This document shows positions 48,991 through 59,913 of a stretch of 64,000 nucleotides of DNA, in pieces (position 1 is the first letter of the stretch; every line of letters starts with the position of its first letter). The position numbers and the translations under genes are program-made. The notes below the pieces were generated by a model. The model was not told the DNA's origin, made no database searches, and worked only from the letters and a program-made list of their open reading frames with translations. Source of the stretch: Schistosoma haematobium (Eukaryota; Platyhelminthes; Trematoda; Strigeidida; Schistosomatidae); the NCBI RefSeq assembly GCF_000699445.3, contig NC_067198.1, forward strand, positions 21,160,536 to 21,224,535, written 5' to 3'.

Positions 48991-50209
48991 TCTAATTGGT
49001 GGTATCATTACATTGTATATTAGTAGGACGCAAAGTCGCAAGTTATAACGCAAACTGTTTTAAGAAATCCCATAGTAAGAGTTATAACCTCGTCCACCAG
49101 CGGTAATGTCTGTTTAATCAGCAGAGAACGAATACGCTGAAGTTCTGTTATAAAAAAGTGCTAAGGTGCACCAAAAGTTAACGTCCTGATAACACAACAC
49201 AACTACAAGATATAACCAGGACTGCAGGTACACCCTGATGTTAAGTATCAAATAATATGAAATCTGGGTGCACAATTTCCTTCCGATTGCCTCTACCCAC
49301 CTGACATCTCAATATAGTCGAGTCATTTAGATTAGTGGCCACATTGCAAATTGATCGATACAATTGGATCAACAATTAAACTTCTAGACAGACGTGATAT
49401 TGATCACTACTCAGTGATCAAACAGTTGTGAACATACTTAGTTTTTTAATTTAATCTTAATTTAGAGATGACTGGATTAACTTCACCAAAAGTGAATTTC
49501 AATTTCCTTTCCTTCACTCACTCCAAGTTAATCCCCTATACATAGGCGACAGGTCTTCGAATCATAGATTAGTTTATCTTTTTAAAAAAAGACAATGTAA
49601 CCATTTGTATATGTAAATATAGTCGTTTTGGATAACAAATAACTGAATACTACACTGAAGCATTTACTAAGCAATAGAAAGAAAAAAAGTTATGTTAAAC
49701 ATGATAAAAATGAAGGCTACTCTGTATGGAGATTGTGCATCGTCAAAAACGAAAAATGTTAGTCCAAATAAAGAAAAGGAATTCTTAAGTATTTGGCATA
49801 ATTTACACAATCAAAAACAGAATTCATAAAGACAAGACATTGTAGTTGTAGGATTCGCACCTCTGTTTAAGCTACTCTAGATCAAGTTGATTACCAATAA
49901 TCATTCACTCCTATTATTAGATTAAAAAATAACTGTTGATGAATTAACTTTGAATTTTATTTCACAAAACTATTTGGTTAATAAACATAAATGCATTCTA
50001 TCATTCCAATAGTACTGAATATCAAGGACAAATTTTTCTTCAAGATTTCATTTGTAGCGATTATAAAGTTTGAATTTTAACCAAGATACATATATAAAAG
50101 CTGTCATTCACTGAATTTTGTAGAAATGGAATTTTATTTCATTTAATCGATTTGTTAAATAAAACCTAAAAATTAAATTATGGTGAAAAATCGAAGTAGA
50201 TAATTATTT

Positions 50210-50547
50210 TTTTGATTGAGATCATGAACCGATTGATGTTAGACCACTACTGAAAACCTGGAAGCACTGGACGGCTGTTTCGTCCTGTTGTGGGACTCCT
50301 CAGCAGTGCTCATCCATGACCCCGCTCGCGGGATTCAAACCCAGGACCTTCAGTCTCGCGCGCGAACGCTGAACCTCTAGACCAATGAGCCGGCATCCAG
50401 CAATATTAATGTCTAAGTTTAATCAATCCATGAAATTGCACGACCATCTTCCATTATACTGATACCTGTCTCTACCCGACACGGATTAGCTCCATTGGTC
50501 ACGGCTTCTCACTAGAACTCCGAGAATTCCCTCATGAAGCTAGTCAC
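50210..50547 (-). mobile_element. Hammerhead tRNA-like element E6, full-length and best preserved
   Basis: A 338-bp insertion flanked by a 13-bp duplication TAGATAATTATTT (50197-50209 and 50548-50560). On the minus strand it reads: 5' domain starting GTGACTAGCTTCATGAGG, GGAGTTCTAGTGAGAAGCCG, a joint AAACTTAGACATTAATAT, tRNA-like A box (CTCATTGGTCTAGAGG) and B box (GGGTTTGAATCCC), hammerhead (50264-50309), then a 3' arm ending near TCATGATCTCAATC. There is no inverted second arm, so it shows the basic, unrearranged plan of the family. Confidence 0.88.
50264..50309 (-). ncRNA. Hammerhead ribozyme, E6 copy (intact core)
   Basis: Minus strand order: GCACTG, CTGAGGA, stem II GTCC..GGAC (4 bp, 7-nt loop), GAAA, stem III AC..GT (2 bp, AGCC loop), cleavage triplet GTC, CAGTGC. 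Stem I is a perfect 6-bp helix. This fits the type I schistosome hammerhead with a minimal stem III. Self-cleavage would occur 3' of the GTC, just before CAGTGC. It is the most likely active copy of the E family in the window. Confidence 0.8.
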
Positions 50548-51464
50548 TAGATAATTATTTATTGGTATTCACAGGATCAAAAGAAATGTATATATTATCA
50601 ATTATTTCTTTTATTTCATAGCGTATTAGTAATAGGCCAATACTAATATCATTTCTGACCTAATTGTTTGTTTACCAGGGTACTGAAACTTGATCTGTCA
50701 TGTTCTGTTAAGAAACAATAGCAGACAGAAAAAGTAAATAGAAAACTATAAAGATTTTGTCTACTGACTAATGCATGTGCAAATATATATTATATGAAGA
50801 GGTTTCGGATACGACAGGATTTGCCAATACTGATATCTATGTCTCCTCTAACAAAATTATTCCAAGGCCAATAAGAAAGTTAAGAATAATTGAGAGGGAA
50901 GATATATTCGGATAACAGACAAGTATCATGGCATAATAATTCTAAGCGGATTAATTTACAAAGGAGAAATATTCCATTGAGTATGGAAACGCAATCTGGT
51001 AAGGATGCTTGTCCTAGTTCCTACAGTTAGTGGTGTGTTTAGTAAAACAACATAGTTAGCATCAATGTCAAATGATTATTAAGCTATTTATTTAGGGCAT
51101 GAATGGTGTCTACTGAGTGAAGTGGATTTCTGTTTACTAAATATGTAAATAAAACACTAGCTCTGATTGGTTTACTTATAAATGTTAGTTTTCTTTTTTG
51201 GGGCTAAGAGTTTATATTATCGATTTGAAGGATATTTATTTAACTCACATCATTAAACACAGACCTCTATTTGATGAAACCGTAAAGTGTTCATCGATAG
51301 ATACTTCAGATTATCCTAGAACATTGGAATTAGTCATTCTAAAACTTACAGTTAAAAATATAAGATCAAATTGATTTCCAACAGTTATCTCGTTAAAATT
51401 CTGATTAAAGGAAAGTTATTATCAGTTCATTTCCATATTGTTCATTCTAATCTTCCGACTGATG

Positions 51465-51560
51465 ATTAGGACTACAGTTGGCCAGTCTCTTAACGGAATA
51501 TGTGCATCCTGTGCGGATTGCCTCAATATTACTTTAAGTCACAAGCATTACCAATGTAAT
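51465..51560 (-). repeat. SM-alpha-associated repeat fragment
   Basis: GCCAGTCTCTTAACGG, ATATGTGCATCCTGTGCG and GATTGCCTCAATATTAC..CACAAGC match the arms of the 57.3 kb cluster (57345-57400), in the same orientation as its left arm. Confidence 0.65.
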
Positions 51561-52059
51561 GTTTCTGACTTCCATGCGGAGTGATCTAAGTAGGATTATC
51601 TGAAAGTAGCATCAATTTCCTCTGAATAACAGATATACTTTAGAGATGAGTATTGACAGATACGAGTATATTTCGTTTGATCATATCAACACAGAACTTA
51701 CTTATTGTATTCTGTACTTATAGATATTAACTATAACGATCATCTAACTGAGTACTGTTTCTATAAATGTGGTTTGGGAGAAGGAAGCATAAGTTAATTC
51801 AGTTGATAATTTGTAATTGATCAGCAAACACAAACTTCGTCCCAAGATAACTTCACATGCATACAACTTATAACCATACACTACTTTTAAATAACGAAGT
51901 AGAATAGAATACTAATAATATATTTTTATTAGTTGCTAGTATAATATTGAAAAATTTTAAAACTCGACTAACGTGGTTCATTTGCACGTAACACTGAGGT
52001 ACTGCAACATTTTTAAAATTGAAGTTGATGTTACACTTCCTCATGATTTTTCAAACTTA

Positions 52060-53058
52060 CTGTCCAAAGAAAGTTGTTACTAATATCTTATGTGTACACC
52101 AATACTAATTTGTTACCAGTAAAGACTGGAGTCAGACAAGGCTGTTTACTCTCCTCCTTCCTCTTTCTTCTGGCGGTCGACTGGTCTATGAAGACCTCGA
52201 CATCTGAGGGGAAGCACGGAATACAACGGACAAGTCAGAATCAATTAGAAGATTTGAACTTCACCGATGACATCTCCCTTCTATCTTATACACACCAACA
52301 AATGCAGATGAAGACAACTAGTGTATCAGAAGCCTCTGCATCGGTAGACCTCAACATACACAAAGGAAAAAGCAATATCCTCAAATACAACACAGAAAAC
52401 ACCAACCCAACCACATTCGATGGAAAAGCTCTGCAAGATGTGCAATCTCTCACGTACCTCGACAACATCATCCATGAACAAGGAGGATCCAACACAGACG
52501 TAAAGGTGAGGATTCGCAAGGTAAGGACAGCACTCATACAGTTGAAAAACATATGAAATTTAAAACCACCGTCAACCAACATCAAAGTGAGAATCTTCAA
52601 TGAGAATGTCAAGACAGTTCTACTGTACGTACAGAGATGAAACTTGTAGGACTACCACAACTATAATCAAAACAGTACAAGTATTTATGAACAATTGTCT
52701 ACGTAAGATACTCAATGTCCGTTGATCTGATACCATCAACAACAACCTACTGTGGTAGAGAAAAACCAAGTTGGAGCAGAATTGTAAATGAGGAAAAGAT
52801 GCTGTAAGTGGATGGGACATACTTTTCGGGAATCATCAAACTGCATCAAGAGACAAGCTTCAACTTTGAATCCTGAAAGGAAATGGGAATGAGGACAATC
52901 GAAGAACAGAATGTTCCGGAAATTGGAAACAGATATCGAGAAAATCAGTAGGAAGTGTAAAGAACTGGAAAGGACTGCTCAGGACAGAGTTGGATAGAGA
53001 ACGCTGGTTGGCGGCCTATGCTCCTCCATGAGGAGTAACGGGCGTAAGTAAGTAATTA
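52060..53058 (+). mobile_element. RTE-type (SR2-like) copy 3, mosaic, with 3' tail
   Basis: Starts in RT motif B (KTGVRQGCLLS) and has an open frame to 52556: MKTSTSEGKHGIQRTSQNQ, LNFTDDISLLS (palm Asp pair kept as FTDD), LNIHKGKSNIL and DVRQ-like later blocks. The TGA after LKNI seen in copies 1 and 2 is here too. The 3' end has a GGGCGTAAGTAAGTAA tail at about 53040-53058, so it is 5'-truncated but 3'-complete. Upstream of about 52331 it differs clearly from copies 1 and 2. Downstream it is nearly identical. Confidence 0.88.
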
Positions 53059-53919
53059 ATTGCACTAAAGTTAATTTGTTTTGAAATTCAACATGAATGT
53101 AACATTTGAGTATCTTTTTTTTGTCTTCAAACAATATAATCAGTTAACATAAAGTTTTTTCATAAGAACATGTGAAATATTTTGAATCAAAGGTTCAAGA
53201 TAAAATAAGGGAAGAAATGCAGATACTAAACCTACCATTATATTAATCCATTTATTGTAAGAAGTGTTTTCTCAAATGAAACGGTTTACTTCAAGCATAA
53301 GTTCCATCACAAATTGGGATAAATTTGAAAAGTACTGACAGATATATTATCGCAGTTTTTGACTTGTAAAAAGTGGTCACTTACCTCTACTGTAGCATCC
53401 AATCAACAGCAAATAAATCCAATTATTGCGTTCAATTTCAATCACCCATATTTTCCGAGTTTAAGCAAATCACGGCACTGAAAAGTATTCATTAGTGGGA
53501 ACTCAGCCAATATTGTTCTTTGATGAAAATCCTCTTCAAATTCAACAAAAAATATCTTTTTGTAGCATAATAAATAATAGTGACCAATCGTGACTAATGA
53601 CAATGGGTAACGAGTGTTGTCAAACTAACACGAGTTTTATCACTATCGTATTGAGTAGACTTTTGGACGTCGGTTTAAGAGTTAGATTGGGTATAGCAGG
53701 ACCAACGTTCAATTGGATGTTTATAATTTTAGTTTCAGTTATGTTGAATAATAAAATAAAAGTACGTTAAGTTATTTCCCCTTAAAATAATCATATGCTT
53801 ATCAATATGTTTAATTACTGAAGTTATACTTGATTATTTATAATTAGTACTAAAAATATTGTGCATTGTTTCCTTTGTACTATTTAAACTTGTGTTAATT
53901 TACTTCGGTTATCTATCTA

Positions 53920-54070
53920 CTGTGAAGAAGTGGCCTACATTAAGTCACGAAACTTTAGAAATACAATTTTTCTACTTATTGGGACATAACAAAAAATATA
54001 TTCATTAATAACTTTCTACACAATGCTCAATTTATTTGAAACTATCAAGTCCAACCTTGGAATTGATACC
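53920..54070 (+). repeat. Second copy of the 1.3 kb hammerhead-like repeat
   Basis: GAAGAAGTGGCCTACATTAAG, GTCACGAAAC and TTTTTCTACTTATTGGGA parallel the minus strand of 1318-1434. CAATGCTCAATTTATT and CTATCAAGTC also match the sequence beyond 1434. The core has extra bases (CTGTGAAGA) and CGTC is lost, so this copy should be inactive. Confidence 0.55.
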
Positions 54071-54777
54071 TATCTATATCACTCTGTATATTTGTAAGTA
54101 ACTGTAATTGAGGCAGATATTTACTGTTTAATAGTCATGTCCGATAGAGACTGGGTCTCTACGCTACTGAAGAAGTCCATATTTAAATGACCATGAATAT
54201 TTGCTTTTAAGCACCATTTATATTTAAAATTCTCCGTATGTAATGTGTTATCACCAGGTTGGTCTTGAAAGTATGTGTAGGATTTAATTTGTCCTACAGA
54301 TATACCTCTAGAACCGTAAACGCGATACTGGAGAGCACAGAATCAAAACAAGGACAACTTGGCTTTAAACTTTATCTGTTTCTAAACGTAAAAACAATTA
54401 GATTAGTACAATAATTAAAGGAATTACAGAAATTAAGTGAAACCACAAGCATACCGACCAGTATTGCGTGTCTTCTCGTGATGAATAGAATTACGAGTCA
54501 CATTAATGTAATAGAATAATAATGTCTTTCAATTGGTAAGTCACATGTAACAGGGAGAGTTTACAGACACATCAGACCAGATCAACGTGGTGGGCGCTTA
54601 AACAACGATTTGATTGGTTAGTTCTGGACATAACTGACAGTATGTGATTAAAACATCTTTCAATCCTTTTATTTTACTTGGAAGAAGAGATTCTGGTTAA
54701 TTTAATGTTATTTTCCTGAGTTTTTATTGAAATCGCGAACCCATCTAAGTCAAATAACTAGTAAATACCAACAAAAA

Positions 54778-54920
54778 AAACACTGGAGAGCCATTTCGTC
54801 CTAATATGGGACTACTCAACAATCAATCTGCGACATTGTACAACAATCTCCCTTTGCCTTCGGTGAGTTCTTTCCTCACACTCAACTCTGCTGAACTACA
54901 TTAGCAACCATTTACAGGGA
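54778..54920 (-). repeat. Hammerhead element fragment E7
   Basis: CACTGGAGAGCCATTTCGTCC, TAATATGGGACTACTCAACA and 5'-domain-like CTTCGGTGAGTTC..CACACTCAACTC are in the order of a minus-strand E element with the tRNA-like part deleted. Confidence 0.6.
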
Positions 54921-55515
54921 ACTTCGTTTTCTTTCTTTAAAATTCTACGTCTCATAGCTTCTTTAGTAAATTAAGAGCTTTCTAATGGAAATTTCTTCTT
55001 TTGACAAACTGATTTGCGATGCCCTAAGATTTGTGTTTGTTATTCGCTGCCTCGTTTGAGTACATATTTCCAGCAATCTTACTGCAGCCTGTAAAGTGCT
55101 ATTACCAAATAATCTTTTACAAAAGTTCGTACTTACACTCGTTGATATAAAGTGAAATTAAGTGTTTTTTTTAAATAATCACTGAGTTTCAGTTCTTTCT
55201 GTTATCGGTAAGAAACAACTGTTAATCTATCATTTTAATGTTTACTAATGCAATCAACAGACTCATAGGATCATTCATGAATTTAAGTGTAAGTATTCAA
55301 AATCTCATCCTAAATGTAAACAATTTCATGGAAAATATGCAGAATATTTGATCGTTTGAAATATATGAGTTCGAAAAATCTCATTTCTATGTATATAAAA
55401 AAACAATTAAAATTTCTTTAGTTTACTTTTCCACTGACCATTTTTATGAATCACAATTGACTAGAGAATGAGAATTGAGAGCTTTCCATACTTACTTAGG
55501 CATATATTTTTATAG

Positions 55516-55798
55516 TCAGAATGGGAATATGTGCAGAATGTAGTGACTCCAATAGCTGAATTTATGAGTCGATCTAAGCTAGACCACCATTGAAAACCTG
55601 GATCGATTAAAGTTAGACACTAACACCGTATGATGCCAGATTGGTGGTCTAGAGCTTAAACATCAGCGTGTGAAACAGAGGGTGCCGGGCTCGAGTCCTT
55701 CATGTGGAATCTTGGATGCGCACCGAAACGGTCGTTCAATGCTTCAGGGTTTTTTAATAGCGGTCTAGCTTAGATCGATTCATGAATCCAATTATTAC
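55516..55798 (+). mobile_element. Hammerhead tRNA-like element E8 (palindromic, ribozyme mostly deleted)
   Basis: It begins TCAGAATGGGAAT, has an inverted 3' arm to AAAACCTGG, then GATTAAAGTTAGACAC, a tRNA-like unit (GGTGGTCTAGAGC and GGGCTCGAGTCC), a piece of the ribozyme (CGAAACGGTCGTTCAATGC, lacking CTGA and stem II) and a 3' arm. Both arms share the copy-specific CGATCTAAGCTAGACC. An imperfect TATATTT(T)ATA duplication may flank it. Confidence 0.7.
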
Positions 55799-55900
55799 TA
55801 TATTTATAACATTATTTGACAATTTGTTTCAGCCTACGCAGAACTAAAATTAAGATAAACAAGTTCCTAATTCTGTAAATGAATCTCATCATGGAATCAG

Positions 55901-55902
<2 letters not shown>

Positions 55903-55957
<55 letters not shown>
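55903..55957. repeat. (TA)n microsatellite
   Basis: About 27 uninterrupted AT dinucleotides. Confidence 0.95.
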
Positions 55958-55959
<2 letters not shown>

Positions 55960-57276
55960 ATAACAATAATTTGAATACCTTAATATACAAAAATTGCATT
56001 CTCATGTATTATTTCATTTATGAAGATTTCATTGCGTGTACATACAGCGAATTACATTTATTTTTCAAAAAAGGATGTTGAGGATGATGACAATGATGAT
56101 TTAAAGCTGATAAGAATTTATTTCTGAAAATAATTATACTCATTATTAATAGGAAAGTGATCATATGAAACAAGTCAATAAAATGTAGATGAATTAATTA
56201 CTGATGAAATAGTTAATTATGTGTGTGGGTAAGTGTGTGCGCATCAAAAAGATTTAACTGGTAATTAGTTACTAAACTAAAAATATAAAGTTTCATTTAG
56301 TTCGTTTTAAATAACATGTACCTGAAGTATAAATACTAGTGATAAACCATCTTTTATGAAATAGTCTAATTAGTTGCTATGTTGGGATAAATATCAAACA
56401 AAAGTAAACTTTCGGAATGATTTAATCTGAAGTTATTCTTTATATTTTTGTTATAAACTTATCAGATACTTAAACTACTATATTCTTGTAAGCTTTTGTT
56501 GGACATAAAAATCACTGTTGTTTGTTTTATCTTTTCTAAATTGTTAATCTATAATGAAGCAATCGCTCAGTCTTCCTCCACTTGTGACGTGGTTATGCTC
56601 ATATTCGAATTTATTAATTCTGGCGATGTGTGGTAAAGATTTTGCCCTGTATTACTGCTTGAATAAATTGCGAATTCTGTATGTATAATTAGATGTGATC
56701 TGCTTGTTAAATTGTTTTCTATTTTGGTTATCGAGAGAGCGAACAAGCGTGGAAAACTGAATTCTGGACTAATAGTCACTTAGTATTACTCACAAGTATC
56801 TTAAGTTTATTGTGTCATTGGCCAGCAAAAGTTCATTGGTACTAGATAGACAGTCCGGGTAATGTAATCAATACTCGGAATAGATCAATACAACTGCTCT
56901 GTTGTCTTACGGCTTAATCTCACGGGCCCTAAAAGACTAAAAAAGAAAATCTTTGTTTTCACCGACACATCATTAGAATTATTTTTTTCATTTTTTTTTC
57001 CCAAGTTTTCATTAAACATCAGATAATCAGGTTAAATGATGATTTTTAATGTTGGATATTGTCAAAGAGTCTCTCATTTCTTAAACATTCAAATAAAGAA
57101 CCCTTGTAATTGTCACTGGAAAATTTCAAGTAACCAGTAACAACTTGAATTTGACAATTTTAAAGTCAGACTTAATTGTACTGTAAAAAATAATCTATTT
57201 ATACTTCTAATGTGAATGAATATTTTTATTAAAAGGCCAGAAAAAATGCATCCTGATATTCATAACATTAAAATCC

Positions 57277-57617
57277 ACTTGGTATTGTTTTGCTTGTATC
57301 TTCCCATTGAGGTTTAAGACTGCAATTGATCAGTGTTTTATTGGCATATGTGCATACTGTGCGTATGCCTCGATATTGCCTTAATTCACAAGCTTTTTGT
57401 AAGCAATGATGGATAGTGGCTAGCAGTGGAATCCAGTTTGACGCGCGTTTCGTCCTATTTGGGACTCGTCAGCTGGACGTACCTGTTTACAAAAGCTTGT
57501 GAATTAAGGCAATATCGAGGTATGCGCACAGTATTCACATATGCCAATAAGAGACTGATCACCTGCAATCTTAAACCTCAATTGGAAGATACAAACAAAA
57601 CAATACCAAGTGAATTT
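57277..57617. repeat. SM-alpha-associated foldback: two 125-bp inverted arms around a hammerhead
   Basis: The left arm (57277 to about 57402) and right arm (about 57485-57617) are inverted copies, roughly 88% alike by eye. Shared blocks include CACTTGGTATTGTTTTG, TTGGCATATGTG, CTCGATATTGCC and TTCACAAGCTTT. The spacer of about 80 bp holds a minus-strand hammerhead. A related sequence stands alone at 51465-51560. Confidence 0.8.
57431..57478 (-). ncRNA. Hammerhead ribozyme, SM-alpha type, minus strand
   Basis: Minus strand order: GTCCAG, CTGACGA, stem II GTCC..GGAC with a CAAATA loop, GAAA, CGCGC, triplet GTC, AAA, CTGGAT. This is the published SM-alpha hammerhead plan with an intact core. 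Three extra bases (AAA) between the cleavage triplet and stem I could reduce or abolish activity. Confidence 0.75.
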
Positions 57618-57640
57618 AAATTCACCCCATTGTACAAGCA

Positions 57641-57807
57641 AGTGGCTATCAGGACTCAGTAGCTGAGTGGATAACGGGATGGCGTTAGAAGCGAATGGTA
57701 CTGGGTTCGAGTCCCAGAGTGAACATCAACTCTGAGATACAGGTACATCCAGCTGACGAGGCCCAAATAGGACGAAACGCACGTCCTAGATTCCACTGAT
57801 AGCCACT
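57641..57807 (+). mobile_element. SM-alpha SINE-like element with hammerhead
   Basis: Bounded by the short inverted repeat AGTGGCTATCAG / CTGATAGCCACT. The tRNA-like promoter has A-box CAGTAGCTGAGTGG and B-box GGGTTCGAGTCCC, about 45 bp apart. It is followed by ATACAGGTACATCCAG and the ribozyme. SM-alpha elements are known in Schistosoma as Pol III SINE-like repeats whose transcripts carry a hammerhead. Confidence 0.85.
57747..57791 (+). ncRNA. Hammerhead ribozyme, SM-alpha type, plus strand
   Basis: ATCCAG, CTGACGA, GGCC..GGAC stem II (one mismatch), GAAA, CGCAC, triplet GTC, CTAGAT. Core bases are intact. Stem I has one C-A mismatch and stem II one G-A mismatch, so it is slightly decayed. 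Confidence 0.75.
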
Positions 57808-58699
57808 ATCCATCTTTGTTTATAACATTAAAATGTTTTTAATTAAGATACCAACAGAAATAATTTACGAGGTAAACCAATACTTATTTGTTCAATCATC
57901 AGAGTTAACATTGTCACAAATGTGTTTTAATAAGTGAAATCATTTTGCTTGTCGTAAATAATTAATAATAACTCTCGAAATTTGAATTCTATCGTAATGA
58001 ATTTGAAAAAGGAAAATATCTATTCACAATTTATCAGTTGATCCGAAAAGTGATTATTCTATGTGTAAAATGTTTTAGACTTGAAGGTTTATCCTTTGTT
58101 AATGACAAACAAAATGAAGTAGGCAATACAGTTAACCTTGTATTGACAACTTCAACCAACTAATCTATCGTAAGCTAAGTATTACAAATATGTAACATAA
58201 TCCATTCAGTTTTATTGCCCTTAACAATATATAAAGTACTTTTTATCCATCCATAATGATAATATTAATAGTTATATTTTTAACTAAAGGGTGAATGAAT
58301 CACTTTTTTAATTATCTTACCATTTTCATACCGAAACAATTCAGTCAATCTGGATGAGAAAATTAGTGACTGGAAGAAAAGAACCCAAACAATATATCTT
58401 TTTCACATTCTCAACTTTAATTAAAATTATTTAGAGAATCAAACGGATCTCTACTAGTTTAAAGTGAATTATGAATGTTTTTGACTCATGAATACTTTTA
58501 TTAACCGTATATTTTACCTACAATCGATTGATCACTAAATAGGGACCAATATCACGTTTATCTAGTCCTTTAATTGCTTAACGAGCTGTATCGATCAAAT
58601 TGAAACGTGGCCGCTAATCTGAATGGCTCGACATCATGTGAATTATGTTTATGTGTCAGATAGTTGGAGGCTGTCGACAGGACCTTAATTTCTTGTTAT

Positions 58700-58930
58700 G
58701 TGAGACTCGTCAGTAAAAAGTACTCTCAGGCTTGAGGAAACTGCTGCTAGCTAGTAGATCTAAGAGGGGATCACTCAGATGTTCGAGTGATGATCGAGTT
58801 TCTGTAAGACAAGCTGATCAGGGTTCAAATCCACCAAGGATCATTAGTTTGCTCAAGATTCCAGGTGTGCATTGATAACGAGTAGCAAATAGCATAAAAC
58901 CGAGGTCTAGGGTATCCTATCGACTAGTTC
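58700..58930 (+). repeat. Diverged SM-alpha-like remnant
   Basis: GTGAGACTCGTCAGTA followed by a tRNA-like B box GGGTTCAAATCCACC at about 58828. The order is scrambled relative to SM-alpha and no hammerhead core is visible. Confidence 0.45.
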
Positions 58931-59301
58931 CCACCACCTAACATATTTTATCTATAAGTCAAGAAGAACGTAGAAAGACTTAATATGAATGAATGTGTTT
59001 GTAACTTAAACTATCACTGATGACAATGTCTCTTTGTAATGTAAATACTTAGGGAAAACTAGAATTTATTATAAAGTGTTAAGCACAATATTACCTTAAC
59101 AAGATATATTTATTTGGAAAACCGAACCTAATTCAGTCAACATGAAGATCTCAGTTTAATAGGCTGAAGTTCTAACAGAAACTTTGCATTACGTCAAGTT
59201 TTTATTTAGAAACATTTTACTCAAATAAAAGACGGCCAATTCAAAGAATTAATAGACAGATTGGTCTATGCAACTTTAATATTTGTATTTAGCTTCCTGC
59301 A

Positions 59302-59913
59302 TCACCTATAAACTAAAGAAGTATATACAGAGACATTTTGCTCACAGTTAGGACTTCTCTCTCTTTTCATGGCTAAATGTTTGTTCATAAATTTCTTCAG
59401 ATACCCACTTTCTTTCGGAGTTATACCCAATGCCTTTGTTTCTTCCTCAACAGCATCTTGGGAGCATATACTCTTGATTCTATACTGAAATGTCTTAATC
59501 ACGTTTCTTTTACATTGTAAAGGAATAAAACTAGTAAAATTTGCATATTAGCCAGTCCAAGTAGTTTTATTGTTTAAGTTTCTTTTTTAGTAGCACATAT
59601 ACTCTCCTTGTAAGTAGACCATCTAGAAAGGCTATTCCAACTCTATTTTCTTCCTCACATGTGAATATAGTAGACGGATGAACTCCGTTGAATCTCTTGT
59701 GTGTCTTTACCCAGTCAGTATGGTCTCTACAAAGGATGAACGTACCATCCACAAGTCGACAGTAAAATGAAAACTTGTCAATTCACTGTATCGGTGGACC
59801 GTTTTCCAGTTTAGCGAAAAGATTTCAGTTAATACGGTACCTAGTGGTGAATTCATTGTGACACCATCTATTTGTCTGCATAGTTCGTCATTGAATTTAA
59901 AGTTTTTGTTCAT
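59302..59913 (-). pseudogene. Penelope-like element reverse transcriptase relic
   Basis: Minus-strand frames in order: FNDELCRQIDGVTMNSPLGT (the Penelope RT block Q.DG..MGSPLGPVLA), then VDGTFILCRDHTDW (decayed YVDDTF palm motif), HPSTIFTCEEENRVGIAFLD (matches the .F..E.E..N.I.FLD block), and RIKSICSQDAVEEETKALGI followed by GYLKKFMNKH (the post-RT thumb block). At least two frameshifts separate them, and the palm DD pair reads VDG. No GIY-YIG endonuclease domain is seen. Schistosomes are known to harbour Penelope-like elements. Confidence 0.82.
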
